A stretch of DNA of 64,000 nt from Betaproteobacteria bacterium (GTDB taxonomy: Bacteria > Pseudomonadota > Gammaproteobacteria > Burkholderiales > Rhodocyclaceae). The DNA is taken from assembly GCA_020621405.1 (NCBI GenBank), contig JAHRYN010000002.1, positions 248,001 to 312,000 on the forward strand, written 5' to 3'. Position numbers and translations under genes: made by a program. The notes below the pieces were generated by a model, which did no database searches, was not told the origin of the DNA, and saw only the letters and a program-made list of their open reading frames with translations. The first letter of the stretch is position 1, and the number at the start of each line of letters is the position of its first letter. This document shows positions 1 through 9,359 of the stretch, in pieces.

Positions 1-1007
1 ACCAGACGCGCCACCGGCACGGCTTCGGTCTGCGGCGCCGGCCAGGCGGTGAAGCGCCGCGCCATCGCCGGCATCACCTGCGCCAGATTCTCGACGCCGC
101 GCACTGCGCGCTGGCGGGCCAGCATTTCGAGGTAGCGCCCGGCCAGCAGCAGGAACACGAACATGGTGACCGAATCGAAATACACCTCGCCCGAGCGGGT
201 CAGCGTCGCCCACAGGCTGGCGGCGAAGGCGCTGCCGACACCGAGCGCGACCGGCAGGTCCATGCCGACCCGGCGCGCGGCCAGATCGCGCCAGGCGCGC
301 GAAAAGAAGGGTGCGGCGGAATACAGCACCACCGGCGCGGTCAGGATCAGGCTGGCCCAGCGCATCAGCGCGGCGATGCCTTCCGGCAGTTCGAGGTCGC
401 CCGCCATATAGGCCGGCCACGCGTACATCATCACCTGCATCATGCCCAGCCCGGCCACCGCGAGCCGCCACAGCGCGTCGCGCCGTTCGCCGCGCGCGAC
501 CGATTCGGCGTGGGCACGGTCGTTCGGCCAGGCCTGGTAACCGATGTCGACGACCGCCTGCAGTATTTCGGACAGCCGGATCTTCGCCGGATCCCACACG
601 ACGCGGGCACGCCGGGTCGTGTAGTTGATGTCCAGTGTCAGCACGCCCGGCAGCCGGCCGACGTGCTGTTCGTTGAGCCACACGCAGGCGGCGCAGCGTA
701 TGCCCTCGATGATCAGCAGCGCCTCGCGCGCATCGGCGCACTGCGCATGCGCCACGGTGCGCACGAAATCGGTCTGCACCTCGGGCAGGTCGTATACCGA
801 CAGGTCGCGTCCGCCGGCGGCATCGGGTGCCGCCTCGGGCAGGGCGTCGCGATGGCGGTAGAACTCGTCCAGCCCGCCGCCGCTGATCGCGCCGGCCACG
901 GCGGCACAGCCGGCGCAGCACATCGGCTGCTCGGTGCCGGCGATGCGCACGCGATAGCGCACCGCGCCGTCGACGGGCAGCCCGCAGTGGTAGCACTGCA
1001 CGGCCAT
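1..1007 (-). CDS. ccoI: Copper-translocating P-type ATPase, CcoI/FixI type (N-terminal part)
   Basis: Partial: the gene runs off the left edge, leaving about 335 N-terminal residues. The protein opens with a zinc-ribbon-like region (C5-x2-C8, then CCAGC at residues 30-34) found on CcoI/FixI-type ATPases. A heavy-metal-associated domain with the motif GIRCAACVW follows near residue 100, and then four hydrophobic segments. In this family the pump supplies copper for assembly of cbb3-type cytochrome oxidase. The conserved CPC, DKTGT and ATP-binding motifs would lie outside the window. The start ATG at 1007 directly precedes the cysteine-rich region. The FNR-like box about 110 bp upstream fits low-oxygen control. 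Another Cu-exporting subfamily is possible, but the double cysteine N-terminus favours CcoI. Confidence 0.85.
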   Translation of the reverse strand, partial: MAVQCYHCGLPVDGAVRYRVRIAGTEQPMCCAGCAAVAGAISGGGLDEFYRHRDALPEAAPDAAGGRDLSVYDLPEVQTDFVRTVAHAQCADAREALLIIEGIRCAACVWLNEQHVGRLPGVLTLDINYTTRRARVVWDPAKIRLSEILQAVVDIGYQAWPNDRAHAESVARGERRDALWRLAVAGLGMMQVMMYAWPAYMAGDLELPEGIAALMRWASLILTAPVVLYSAAPFFSRAWRDLAARRVGMDLPVALGVGSAFAASLWATLTRSGEVYFDSVTMFVFLLLAGRYLEMLARQRAVRGVENLAQVMPAMARRFTAWPAPQTEAVPVARL

Positions 1008-1114
1008 CACTCCATCGGGAACAGTGAAGCCCGCTCGCGGGTCGGGCGCATTCATCATGGGGAACAGGAAAAGCTCATGCGCACGAATTATAGAAAGCAC
1101 GTGTCAGGGTACGA

Positions 1115-1128
1115 GTGATGTGTATCAA
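1115..1128 (-). promoter_or_regulatory. FNR/Anr-like binding box
   Basis: GTGAT-GTGT-ATCAA matches the FNR/Anr consensus TTGAT-N4-ATCAA at nine of ten specified bases. It is centred about 114 bp upstream of the ccoI-like start codon. A class II site would place transcription initiation near 1080. This agrees with oxygen-limited expression of cbb3 oxidase assembly genes. Direct regulation is inferred. Confidence 0.55.
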
Positions 1129-1879
1129 GCAACATCCCCGTCGCCATGCCCGCGACGCGCCGTGGGTGCGGCCAGGAAGCGTGGCAGCCGCACAGTCCGG
1201 GAAACGGTCGAGGCGCACCGGCCAATTCTCAGAACCTGATTCCCGAACAGATGATAAACGTCCGCCATCGTCAATCAAAACCCCGCCAGCAAAGACTGGA
1301 GGATCGGGGGCACCGCAATGCGCAGAGACATCCTGGAAGACATTTCATCCAGACCCTGCGCAAGGGGGAATTCATGAAACGGGGACTCGAGAAAATCCGC
1401 CGCATCCTGCCCGAATCGTGACAGCAGGAGTTCCCAGGTCGCCAGCCATGCCTCTTTGACGGACGATACGTCGGGGGCACACCGCCAGACGCTTCAGGAA
1501 CAGCCCGAAACAGGCTGCACCTCTCTTGCCGGGCAACCGGAACACCATCGCATGACTGCCTCGCCGAGACCTCGGATACATTCGACGTCCATGCCGGACA
1601 ACTCCAGTGACATGCATGTCCCATGCGGAGGAGACTGACCATCGCCGGGCGGTTCGCGCTTGGCTTTGGTTTGCCGCCGCCGTCCTGATCATTACGGCCA
1701 GCGTGATCGGAGCCCGGAGCCGGACAACAGGCTCCACGCCAAGCCTCTGCATCAACCGGCAACGCGCCCCCTCGCGGGTTACGACACATCAGCCCGCGGA
1801 AACGCGGTTCCGGCACGATCAGACATCCGGCATCGATCGGTTTTCGGGTGAAATTCGGCAGGGCGCTCCGATCGGGCGC
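1129..1879. other. Gene-poor interval, no confident coding region
   Basis: About 750 bp between the FNR-like box and the chemoreceptor promoter. Open frames exist on both strands, including one of 208 codons on the minus strand and one of 91 codons on the plus strand with a single hydrophobic stretch. None has a recognisable domain and a convincing Shine-Dalgarno together. I see no tRNA, repeat or insertion sequence. It could be decayed coding sequence or a long regulatory region. Confidence 0.4.
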
Positions 1880-1906
1880 TAAAGTTAAATTCCGCAAGGT
1901 CGATTA
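1880..1906 (+). promoter_or_regulatory. Sigma-28 (FliA)-type promoter for the chemoreceptor
   Basis: TAAAGTTA, an 11-nt spacer and GTCGATTA match the flagellar sigma-28 consensus TAAAGTTT-N11-GCCGATAA at 7 of 8 and 6 of 8 positions with exact spacing. It faces the chemoreceptor gene and would give a leader of about 200 nt. FliA control is typical for chemoreceptors, which supports the call. Confidence 0.6.
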
Positions 1907-2117
1907 AGTCCGGGCAGGGCCGTGCGCTTCTGAGCTCACGCACGATTGTCCTGCCTACACGGCCCGCCCCCCCGCCGTCGCATCAATTGCGTGTTCGCCG
2001 CCCGATCCGCCGCGGCGTTCGTCTTTCCGGGCCTAACCCCTGCCCTCCCGTGTCTTGACTTCATCCAGTCCTGGCTCCGCCACGGACCGGAGACTACTGC
2101 ATAAAGGGAGAACACCC

Positions 2118-3740
2118 ATGTCTCGAAAACTCACCACCGCCGTCCGGCTTTCGCTTGGTTTCGGAGTGCTGCTGGGCTTGCTCGTCATTTCGGTCGTAAT
2201 GGGCCTGAACCGGCTTGCGTCGATAGAAACCATGGTCGAACGCATCGTCGATGTGGACTGGAAAAAGAGCGTGCTGGCGAACAACGCGATCGACCTGATG
2301 AACAGCAACACGCGAGAAACCTTTCTTCTGTTCCACATCGCCGACCCGGCGCGGGTGAAACAACGCATTGCATCGAACGTGCAGGCGATCAACACCACGC
2401 TCGAAGAACTTGACCGGTTGATATACCGTCCCGAGGGAAAAGCCATGCTCGAGGACGTCCGGGCGCAGCGCAAAATCTATGTCGATTCATTCCAGCGGGT
2501 CTCGCGCCTGCTCGACTCGGATCAGCGTGACCAGGCTTCGAACCTGATGACTTCGGAGACAGCGCCGGCGCTTGATCTGCTGCTTGGCTCGATCGGCAGG
2601 CTCATCGAGTTCCAGGGCAAGATTCTCGAACAGAGCGGCGCAGATGCAGCCGCCACTTACATCGACGCACGCAACCAGTTGATCGTGTTTCTGGGCCTGG
2701 CAATCGTGCTCGCAGTTGCACTGTCATCGTGGATCATCCGCGCAGTCACCCGGCCTCTGGGGGGCGAACCCGACGACGCCAAGGCAGCGGTGGAAAAATT
2801 TGCACTGGGCGACCTGACTGCAGACATCCACCTGAAGGCGGGAGACACGCACAGCCTGCTGGCAGCACTGCAGGGCATGCAGCGCAACCAGCGGGCCATG
2901 ATCGAGAAACTGACCAGCAACGCCAACAGCGTGGCCAGCGCAGCCGATCAGCTGGCCGTCGCCTCGAAACAGATTGCAACGAGTTCCGCACATCAGAGCG
3001 ATGCCGCGGCCGGCATGGCCAGCGCCGTGGAACAGATGACCGTAAGCATCAACCAGGTGACGGAGAGCGCCGGCGAAGCGCGGCGTGTGACAAGCGCGGC
3101 GGGAGACCTTTCGCACGGCGGAAGCAGCGTCATTGTCCGGACGGTCGCCGAGATGCAGGTTATCGCCGACACGGTCGCCGAGGCAGCGAAGACCATACAG
3201 GTTGCGGGCGACAGTTCGCAGAAGATTTCAAGCATCGTGCAGGTCATCAAGGATGTTGCGGATCAGACCAATCTGCTCGCGCTCAACGCAGCCATTGAAG
3301 CGGCTCGCGCCGGCGAACAGGGGCGCGGCTTCGCCGTGGTGGCGGACGAGGTCAGAAAGCTGGCAGAGCGGACCGCGCAGGCCACAACCGACATCAGCAA
3401 CATGATCACGTCCATACAGCTGAGTTCGACCACTGCGGTCCAGACCATGGAACAGGCAGTCATCCGCGTCGAAGACGGAGTGAGGTTCGCGAACGAGGCT
3501 GGAGAATCCATGCGGGCAATCAGCGATGGCACTCAACGCGCAGTCTCGGCGGTAAACGAGATCTCGAGCGCGCTCAGGGAGCAAAGCACCGCGAGCAACG
3601 ACATTGCCGCCAACATCGAAAAGATTGCCCAGATGTCGGAGGAGAACAGCGCCGCCACGCAGCAAGCGTCAGCGACCGCCGAGCACTTGCAGGCACTGGC
3701 CGCGAGCACCCTCTCGGCGGTGCGCGTATTCCGGATCTGA
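2118..3740 (+). CDS. Methyl-accepting chemotaxis protein
   Basis: A 540-residue transmembrane chemoreceptor. A membrane segment (about 10-31) is followed by a periplasmic helical region of the four-helix-bundle type (to about 185), a second membrane segment (about 187-209), a HAMP-like linker and a long cytoplasmic coiled coil. The highly conserved signalling tip that contacts CheA/CheW is at about 376-415 (core motif [20 protein letters not shown]). There is no C-terminal CheR-tethering pentapeptide; the protein ends in VFRI. The ligand cannot be told from sequence. The ATG at 2118 is chosen over an upstream in-frame TTG because AAAGGGAG lies just before it. No che genes adjoin it, so it is an orphan receptor, probably expressed from the upstream sigma-28-type promoter. 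Confidence 0.93.
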   Translation: MSRKLTTAVRLSLGFGVLLGLLVISVVMGLNRLASIETMVERIVDVDWKKSVLANNAIDLMNSNTRETFLLFHIADPARVKQRIASNVQAINTTLEELDRLIYRPEGKAMLEDVRAQRKIYVDSFQRVSRLLDSDQRDQASNLMTSETAPALDLLLGSIGRLIEFQGKILEQSGADAAATYIDARNQLIVFLGLAIVLAVALSSWIIRAVTRPLGGEPDDAKAAVEKFALGDLTADIHLKAGDTHSLLAALQGMQRNQRAMIEKLTSNANSVASAADQLAVASKQIATSSAHQSDAAAGMASAVEQMTVSINQVTESAGEARRVTSAAGDLSHGGSSVIVRTVAEMQVIADTVAEAAKTIQVAGDSSQKISSIVQVIKDVADQTNLLALNAAIEAARAGEQGRGFAVVADEVRKLAERTAQATTDISNMITSIQLSSTTAVQTMEQAVIRVEDGVRFANEAGESMRAISDGTQRAVSAVNEISSALREQSTASNDIAANIEKIAQMSEENSAATQQASATAEHLQALAASTLSAVRVFRI

Positions 3741-3898
3741 CGTATGCATGAGGACACTGCGGATCCGTGAAGCAAGACCGGACCTTCACTCCCGACGAGC
3801 GATGGGTACAGAGACATCTGTGTCCCGCGCAACGGGCGCCGGCACGTCTTTCCCGGCGGACTGGCTCTGCATGACCAGCCCGGGTGCGGCCAAGCCAT

Positions 3899-3919
3899 CG
3901 GGTGCGTCTGACGCACCCG
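3899..3919. repeat. Perfect inverted repeat between convergent genes
   Basis: Arms CGGGTGCGTC and GACGCACCCG flank a single T, a perfect 10-bp inverted repeat. It lies in the 289-bp gap between the convergent chemoreceptor and yheS genes. No T-tract follows on either strand, so it may be a weak bidirectional hairpin terminator or a protein-binding palindrome. Confidence 0.5.
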
Positions 3920-4029
3920 TCATCCGGCTGCACGGACGGGTTTCAGAACAACGCGGGCACCCTTGCCGCATCCGGAGGCGTTGACGCCGGCCGGAGCACT
4001 GCTCACCCGCGTTTGCGCACCCTGGATGA

Positions 4030-5967
4030 TTAGGGTGCTTCGGCCTCGATCTGCTCTGACAGCTCCAGCCAGCGCTCCTCGTTCGCATCGAGCGACTCCT
4101 GCAGCTTCTGCAGTTGCGAACCGAGTTCGCCGATCTCCTGCGGCGGCAGCGGCGTGGCCAGACGGGCCTCGAGCGCGTGCTTCTTCGTCTGCAGATCGAG
4201 GATGGCCTGCTCCAGCTTGCCCAGTTCCAGCTTCAGCGCCTTCAGGTTCACCGGCGCCTTCTTCACGGCGGCGACCTGCGGTGCAACCACCGCGGGCGTC
4301 GCTGCCGGCGCCTTCAGCGACTCCTTCAGGTCCTCGCGTGCGCGCTTGGCTTCGTTGAGCAGGTAGCGCTGGTAGTCGTCGAGGTCGCCCTCGAACGGCT
4401 CGATGCCGCCATGCGACACCAGCCAGAACTCGTCGCACACCGAACGCAGCAGCGAGCGGTCGTGGCTGACCAGCATCACCGTGCCTTCGAATTCGTTGAG
4501 CGCGACCGCCAGCGCCTCGCGGGTGGCGAGGTCGAGGTGGTTGGTCGGCTCGTCCATCAGCAGCAGGTTGGGGCGCTGCCAGACCAGCATGCACAGCACC
4601 AGACGCGCCTTTTCACCGCCGCTCATGGTGCCGACCGCCTGCTTGACCATGTCGCCGCTGAAGTTGAAGGTGCCGAGGAAGTTGCGCAGATCCTGCTCGC
4701 GGCCGCTCTGCCCGGCCGGCAGCCCTTCGCGCGCCATGCGCGTCATGTGTTCCAGCGGATTGTCCTGCGGGCGCAGCACGTCCAGCTCCTGCTGGGCAAA
4801 GTAGCCGATCGACAGGCCCTTGCCTTCGGTGACGGTGCCGCTGATCGGCGCCAGCGCGCGCGCGATGGTCTTGACCACTGTGGACTTGCCCTGGCCGTTG
4901 GCACCGAGGATGCCGATGCGCTGGCCGGCCATCACCGACTTGTCCACGTTGCGCACGATGACGGCCGGCGGCGTGCCGGCCGGCGCGTCGGCCGGCGGCG
5001 GGTAGCCGAAACTCGCCTGTTCCATCACCAGCATCGGGTTCGGAAGGTTGGGCGGTTCCTTGAATTCGAAGGTGAAGTCGGCACTGGCCAGCATGGGCGC
5101 GAGCTTCTCCATGCGGTCGAGCGCCTTGACCCGGCTCTGCGCCTGCTTGGCCTTGCTCGCCTTGGCCTTGAAGCGGGCGATGAACTTCTGCAGGTGGGCG
5201 ATCTTGTCCTGCTGCTTGGCGTAGGCGTTCTGCTGCAGCTCCATCTGCTGCGCACGCATGTCCTCGAAGGTGCTGTAGTTGCCGCCGTAGCGCGTCAGCT
5301 TGCCGGCATCGATGTGCAGCGTGACGTTAGTGATCGCGTCGAGGAATTCGCGGTCGTGGCTGATCACCACCAGCGTGCCTTCGTAGCGCTTGAGCCAGGC
5401 TTCCAGCCAAACCAGCGCATCGAGGTCCAGGTGATTGGTCGGTTCGTCGAGCAGCAGCAGGTCGGACGGACACATCAGCGCGCGCGCCAGCTGCAGGCGC
5501 ATGCGCCAGCCGCCGGAAAAGCTGTTGACCGGATTGCACAGCTGGTCCGACGTGAAGCCCAGGCCGAGGATCAGCGCCTGAGCGCGCGACTGCGCATCGT
5601 GCGCGCCGGCATCGTGCAGCGCCATGTAGGCGTAGGCCATGCGTTCGCCGTCGTCGCTGGCCTCGGCCGCATGCACTTCCTTCTGCGCCGCCAGCAGCGC
5701 GGTGTCACCGTCGATGACGAAGTCGGTCGCCGGCTGATCGGTCTCCGGCATGTCCTGCGCCACCTGCGCCATGCGCCACTGCGCCGGAATGCTGAATTCG
5801 CCGCCGTCTTCGTGCAGCGTGCCGTTGAGCAGCGCGAACAGCGTCGACTTGCCGGCGCCGTTGCGCCCGACCAGGCCGACCTTCTCGCCCGGATTGAGCG
5901 TGGCCGATGCATTGTCGAGCAGCACCTTGGCGCTGCGGCGCAGGGTGACGTTCCTGAGTGTGATCAT
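4030..5967 (-). CDS. yheS: ABC-F family ATPase, YheS type
   Basis: A 645-residue soluble protein with two ABC ATPase domains and no membrane segments, as expected of ABC-F translation factors that act at the ribosome. The first Walker A is GRNGAGKS (34-41), with signature SGGW near 151 and LLLDEPTNHLD near 171-181. A charged linker rich in Lys and Gln spans about 235-290. The second Walker A is GANGQGKS (355-362), and a basic, helical C-terminal region follows. Length and N-terminus (MITLRNVTLRR) match YheS (637 aa in Escherichia coli) better than Uup. The ATG at 5967 is chosen because homologous sequence begins there, although the frame stays open upstream. It is transcribed alone. Confidence 0.92.
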   Translation of the reverse strand: MITLRNVTLRRSAKVLLDNASATLNPGEKVGLVGRNGAGKSTLFALLNGTLHEDGGEFSIPAQWRMAQVAQDMPETDQPATDFVIDGDTALLAAQKEVHAAEASDDGERMAYAYMALHDAGAHDAQSRAQALILGLGFTSDQLCNPVNSFSGGWRMRLQLARALMCPSDLLLLDEPTNHLDLDALVWLEAWLKRYEGTLVVISHDREFLDAITNVTLHIDAGKLTRYGGNYSTFEDMRAQQMELQQNAYAKQQDKIAHLQKFIARFKAKASKAKQAQSRVKALDRMEKLAPMLASADFTFEFKEPPNLPNPMLVMEQASFGYPPPADAPAGTPPAVIVRNVDKSVMAGQRIGILGANGQGKSTVVKTIARALAPISGTVTEGKGLSIGYFAQQELDVLRPQDNPLEHMTRMAREGLPAGQSGREQDLRNFLGTFNFSGDMVKQAVGTMSGGEKARLVLCMLVWQRPNLLLMDEPTNHLDLATREALAVALNEFEGTVMLVSHDRSLLRSVCDEFWLVSHGGIEPFEGDLDDYQRYLLNEAKRAREDLKESLKAPAATPAVVAPQVAAVKKAPVNLKALKLELGKLEQAILDLQTKKHALEARLATPLPPQEIGELGSQLQKLQESLDANEERWLELSEQIEAEAP

Positions 5968-6224
5968 GCGGGTGAAACTCCAGCGGAATGTCCCGCAACG
6001 ACGAGCGGCAAGACTTGGGTATGAACGAATGCCTGGACGGATGTCCCGTGCCCTCAGGCACGCTTCCGACCCGGTCGCCCGGGCAGCGGACGACCATGCA
6101 GGCCGGGATGGAAGGGTCGGCGACGGCATGATTCGCCGGCGCGGGGCGAAGTATCTTCGCCAGTGACCGTTGCAGTCAATCGGGGACAGTGGCCCCGGCG
6201 CAAGGGCAACACCGCGGCGCCCCC

Positions 6225-6314
6225 GCAGGAGCGAGCCACGCTCGCGATGACAGCACGTTGAATTTGTGCAGGCCGATGCGTGACGACCGCATCGCGACCA
6301 TGGGTCGCTCCTGC
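6225..6314. repeat. Pair of inverted REP-like palindromes
   Basis: Two 24-bp elements in opposite orientation, 6225-6248 (beginning GCAGGAGCGAGCC) and 6291-6314 (ending GGTCGCTCCTGC), separated by 42 bp. They belong to the same family as the cluster at 9644-10015 and resemble GTAGGAGCGAG-type REP sequences known from pseudomonads. They lie in the roughly 400-bp gap between yheS and the amidase gene. A head-to-head pair can fold into one long hairpin, as in REPIN elements. Confidence 0.75.
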
Positions 6315-6381
6315 AAAGGCGCACTGCTTCGCACCAATCGGGAACAGGGGTCCCGGGGCACGGGTTGCGCCACGCCCGGCG

Positions 6382-7752
6382 TCAGAGCATCGCCATGCGC
6401 GATTTGGCGAGCGGCGGATTCTTCGCCAGGTAACGGCGCACGCCGCGCAGGATGGCTTCGGCCAGCTTGTCCTGGTAGGCGTCGTCGGTCAGTCGTTTTT
6501 CCTCTTCCGGATTGGAGATGAAGGCGGTCTCGACCAGGATGGACGGAACGTCCGGCGCCTTCAGCACTGCGAAGCCGGCCTGTTCGACCTGCGCCTTGTG
6601 CAGCGTGTTGACGCCGCCCAGCTCACCCAGTACCGCACGGCCGAGCTTCATCGAATCATTCATGGTCGCAGTCTGCGACAGGTCGAGCAGCGTGCGCGCG
6701 AGGTAGGGGTCCTTGACGTCCAGATTGACGCCGCCGATCAGGTCGGCCGAATTCTCGCGCTGCGCCAGCCAGCGTGCGGCCGAACTGGTGGCACCGCGAT
6801 CGGACAGCACGAACACCGAACTGCCGCGTGCGTCGGGACGCACGAAGGCATCGGCGTGGATCGACACGAACAGGTCGGCGTGCACGCGACGCGCCTTGTC
6901 GACACGGTTGCCCAGCGGCACGAAGAAGTCGGCATCGCGCGTCAGCACTGCGCGCATCGCCGGATCGGCGTCGATCTTGGCGCGCAGTCGCTGCGCGACC
7001 TCGAGCGTCACATCCTTTTCGTAGCTGCCGCCACGACCGACCGCACCTGGGTCCTCACCACCGTGACCCGGATCGAGCACGATGGTGATCAAGCGGCTGA
7101 CGCTGCCTTCGGGTTCTGTCTGCTGCGCGGGCTGCCGGCGTGCGTCGCGCTGCGCGGTCTGGCGCGGCGCGTCCGGCTGCGTGTTCACGGTCTGCGGCTG
7201 GGCCGGCGCGTCCGGCTGGTCGGGCGTCGCCTCGCCCTGATAGACGATATCGCCCTGGCGCGCCAGACGCATCAGCGGATCTGCCGGCTGCATCGGGTAG
7301 ATGTCCATCACGAGGCGATGGCCGTACTGACCGACCGGCGCCAGCGTGAACACCTGCGGCTTCACTTCGGTCTTCAGCTCCATCACCAGCCGCACCACGC
7401 CGGGCTTGTTGCGGCCGGCACGGATGATCTTGATGTAGGGGTCGGCGTCGGAAATCTTGCCGGGCAGACTGCCCAGCACATTGTTCAGCTCCAGCCCTTC
7501 GAGATCGATCACGAGGCGTTCCGGGTCCTTGACCAGGAAGTGGGAGAACTTCAGCTCGTCGCGGGATTCCAGCGTGATGCGCGTATATTCCAGCGCCGGC
7601 CAGACACGCACGGCCAGCAGCGACGACGCCGCGGCACGCCCGGCAGGGCTGACCGACAGCAGTACCGAGGCGCCTGAAAATCCGAGAAAATGGCGCCGAC
7701 TCAGGCCTGACCCGGCCGGCCTTCCGCGGCGTGCAGCAGACGATCTAAACAT
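6382..7752 (-). CDS. amiC: N-acetylmuramoyl-L-alanine amidase, AmiC type
   Basis: A 456-residue periplasmic cell-wall hydrolase that cleaves the amide bond between N-acetylmuramic acid and L-alanine and helps daughter-cell separation. The N-terminus has a twin-arginine-type signal (SRRHFLGFSGASVLL), as in E. coli AmiC. An AMIN domain (about 45-155) targets septal peptidoglycan. After a Gln/Pro-rich linker comes an Amidase_3 zinc domain with DPGHGGEDPGAVG (first ligand His) and a late catalytic-type Glu in VETAFISN. The ATG at 7752 is chosen because it places the signal peptide correctly. Its 5' end overlaps tsaE by 52 bp, so the two are probably co-transcribed, a common tsaE-amidase pairing. 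Confidence 0.92.
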   Translation of the reverse strand: MFRSSAARRGRPAGSGLSRRHFLGFSGASVLLSVSPAGRAAASSLLAVRVWPALEYTRITLESRDELKFSHFLVKDPERLVIDLEGLELNNVLGSLPGKISDADPYIKIIRAGRNKPGVVRLVMELKTEVKPQVFTLAPVGQYGHRLVMDIYPMQPADPLMRLARQGDIVYQGEATPDQPDAPAQPQTVNTQPDAPRQTAQRDARRQPAQQTEPEGSVSRLITIVLDPGHGGEDPGAVGRGGSYEKDVTLEVAQRLRAKIDADPAMRAVLTRDADFFVPLGNRVDKARRVHADLFVSIHADAFVRPDARGSSVFVLSDRGATSSAARWLAQRENSADLIGGVNLDVKDPYLARTLLDLSQTATMNDSMKLGRAVLGELGGVNTLHKAQVEQAGFAVLKAPDVPSILVETAFISNPEEEKRLTDDAYQDKLAEAILRGVRRYLAKNPPLAKSRMAML

Positions 7753-8222
7753 GCCCGTCCCCCTTCGCTGCAGGCGGACAGACGCGCATGGCGTGCTTCG
7801 CCGACCACGGCGAGCGCGATGCGCAGATCGGGCGACGGCAGATGGCCGCCAGCCTTGTCCGGCCATTCGACCAGACAGACCCCGGCGGCATCGCCGGTTT
7901 GCCCGAAATATTCGTCAAGACCTGCTTCAATGAATTCATCCGGATCGGTGAATCGATAAAAATCAAAGTGATACAACGGGAAGTTTAAGCTAGAAATAGC
8001 ATAAGATTCAAGCAAAGTGAAGGTCGGACTCTTAACCTTTCCCGCGTGGCCCAGCGCCCGCAGTACGCCGCGTACCAAGGTGGTCTTGCCGGCACCCAGA
8101 TCGCCGTCGAGAAACACGGTCAGTCCGGGCGCCAGCGCACCCGCCAGACGCGCACCCAGCGCCTCGGTGGCGGCGGTATCCGCAAGATCAATGCTGAAAG
8201 ACGAAGTATCGGGAGCGGGCAT
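7701..8222 (-). CDS. tsaE: tRNA threonylcarbamoyladenosine biosynthesis ATPase TsaE
   Basis: A 173-residue P-loop ATPase that works with TsaB, TsaD and TsaC to make N6-threonylcarbamoyladenosine at position 37 of ANN-decoding tRNAs. Walker A is GDLGAGKTT, followed by KSPTFTLLESY and YHFDFYRF, all typical of TsaE. The ATG at 8222 is the only one near the domain start. The 3' end runs 52 bp into the amidase gene in another frame. The divergent queG gene starts 60 bp away, so the two share a short promoter region. Confidence 0.93.
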   Translation of the reverse strand: MPAPDTSSFSIDLADTAATEALGARLAGALAPGLTVFLDGDLGAGKTTLVRGVLRALGHAGKVKSPTFTLLESYAISSLNFPLYHFDFYRFTDPDEFIEAGLDEYFGQTGDAAGVCLVEWPDKAGGHLPSPDLRIALAVVGEARHARLSACSEGGRACLDRLLHAAEGRPGQA

Positions 8223-8282
8223 GGCCGGGAACGGATTGTCGGGACAGCCGCCATTATCAACCGGCACCGCTGCGGCGCCGGC

Positions 8283-9359
8283 ATGAGCACGAACCTGCCC
8301 TGTACGCCGGACGAACTGGCGGCACGCATCCGCAGCTGGGGCCGCGCACTCGGCTTCACGTCCATCGGCATTTCCGGCATCGAGCTGGGCGAAGCCGAGA
8401 CGCGGCTGATGCAGTGGCTGGCCGCCGGCCGCCACGGTCAGATGCACTACATGGAGCGCCACGGCGCTGCCCGCGCTCGCCCGGCCGATCTGGTGCCCGG
8501 CACGCTGTCGGTGATCAGCGCACGCATGGCCTACTGGCCGGAAGCGCAGGACGCGCAGGTCGTGCTCGATGACCCGGACGCCGCCTATATCTCGCGCTAT
8601 GCGCTGGGCCGCGACTATCACAAGGTGCTGCGCGCCCGCCTGCAGTCGCTGGCCGACCGCATCGAAAGCGTGGTCGGGCCGTTCGGCTATCGCGCCTTCA
8701 CCGATTCGGCGCCGGTGATGGAAGTGGAGATCGCGCGCCGTGCCGCACTCGGCTGGCGCGGCAAGCACACATTGCTGATCCACCGCGACGCCGGTTCTCT
8801 GTTCTTCCTCGGCGAACTGTTCACCACCCTGCCGCTGCCGGTCGACGCGCCGCAACCCGACCACTGCGGCACCTGCACGCGCTGCATCGACGTCTGCCCG
8901 ACCGGCGCCATCGTCGCGCCCTACCAGGTCGACGCCCGGCTATGCGTGTCCTACCTCACCATCGAACTGGATGGCGCGATCCCCGAAGCACTGCGCCCGC
9001 TGATCGGCAACCGCATCTATGGCTGCGACGACTGCCAGCTGGCGTGTCCGTGGAACCGTCACGCGCAGGTCGCGCTGGAGCCGGATTTCGCGGTGCGCAA
9101 CGGCCTGGACCGAGCAACACTGGCCGAACTGTTCGCCTGGACCGAGGAGGAATTCGACCGACGGCTTGCCGGCAGTGCGATCCGCCGCATCGGCCACGTG
9201 CGCTGGCTGCGCAACATCGCCGTGGCACTGGGCAACGCGCCGCCGTCGGCCGCCGCCCGCAACGCCCTGACGGCCCGCGCCGACCACCCGTCGGAACTGG
9301 TACGCGAACACGTCGCCTGGGCGCTTGCCCGACAACATTCAACGGAATCCCCGACATGA
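8283..9359 (+). CDS. queG: Epoxyqueuosine reductase QueG
   Basis: A 358-residue cobalamin-dependent iron-sulfur enzyme that reduces epoxyqueuosine to queuosine in tRNA (wobble position 34). The N-terminal catalytic domain carries RYALGRDYHKVLR and the segment around FTDSAPVMEVEIA. Two [4Fe-4S] binding sets follow: CGTCTRCIDVCPTGAI and CDDCQLACPWN. The C-terminal part is HEAT-like. Length fits the family (about 350-380). The stop overlaps the slyX start in an ATGA arrangement. The tRNA-modifying genes tsaE and gluQ lie close by. Confidence 0.93.
   Translation: MSTNLPCTPDELAARIRSWGRALGFTSIGISGIELGEAETRLMQWLAAGRHGQMHYMERHGAARARPADLVPGTLSVISARMAYWPEAQDAQVVLDDPDAAYISRYALGRDYHKVLRARLQSLADRIESVVGPFGYRAFTDSAPVMEVEIARRAALGWRGKHTLLIHRDAGSLFFLGELFTTLPLPVDAPQPDHCGTCTRCIDVCPTGAIVAPYQVDARLCVSYLTIELDGAIPEALRPLIGNRIYGCDDCQLACPWNRHAQVALEPDFAVRNGLDRATLAELFAWTEEEFDRRLAGSAIRRIGHVRWLRNIAVALGNAPPSAAARNALTARADHPSELVREHVAWALARQHSTESPT

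Noticed and set aside
1271-1897. Minus-strand open frame of 208 codons in the gene-poor interval
   Set aside because: No ribosome site, no domain, overlaps the sigma-28-type promoter and competes with other random frames.
4114-6024. Long plus-strand open frame of about 636 codons opposite yheS
   Set aside because: It mirrors the codon structure of a well-supported ABC-F gene in high-GC DNA and has a His/Arg/Gln-rich composition with no domain.
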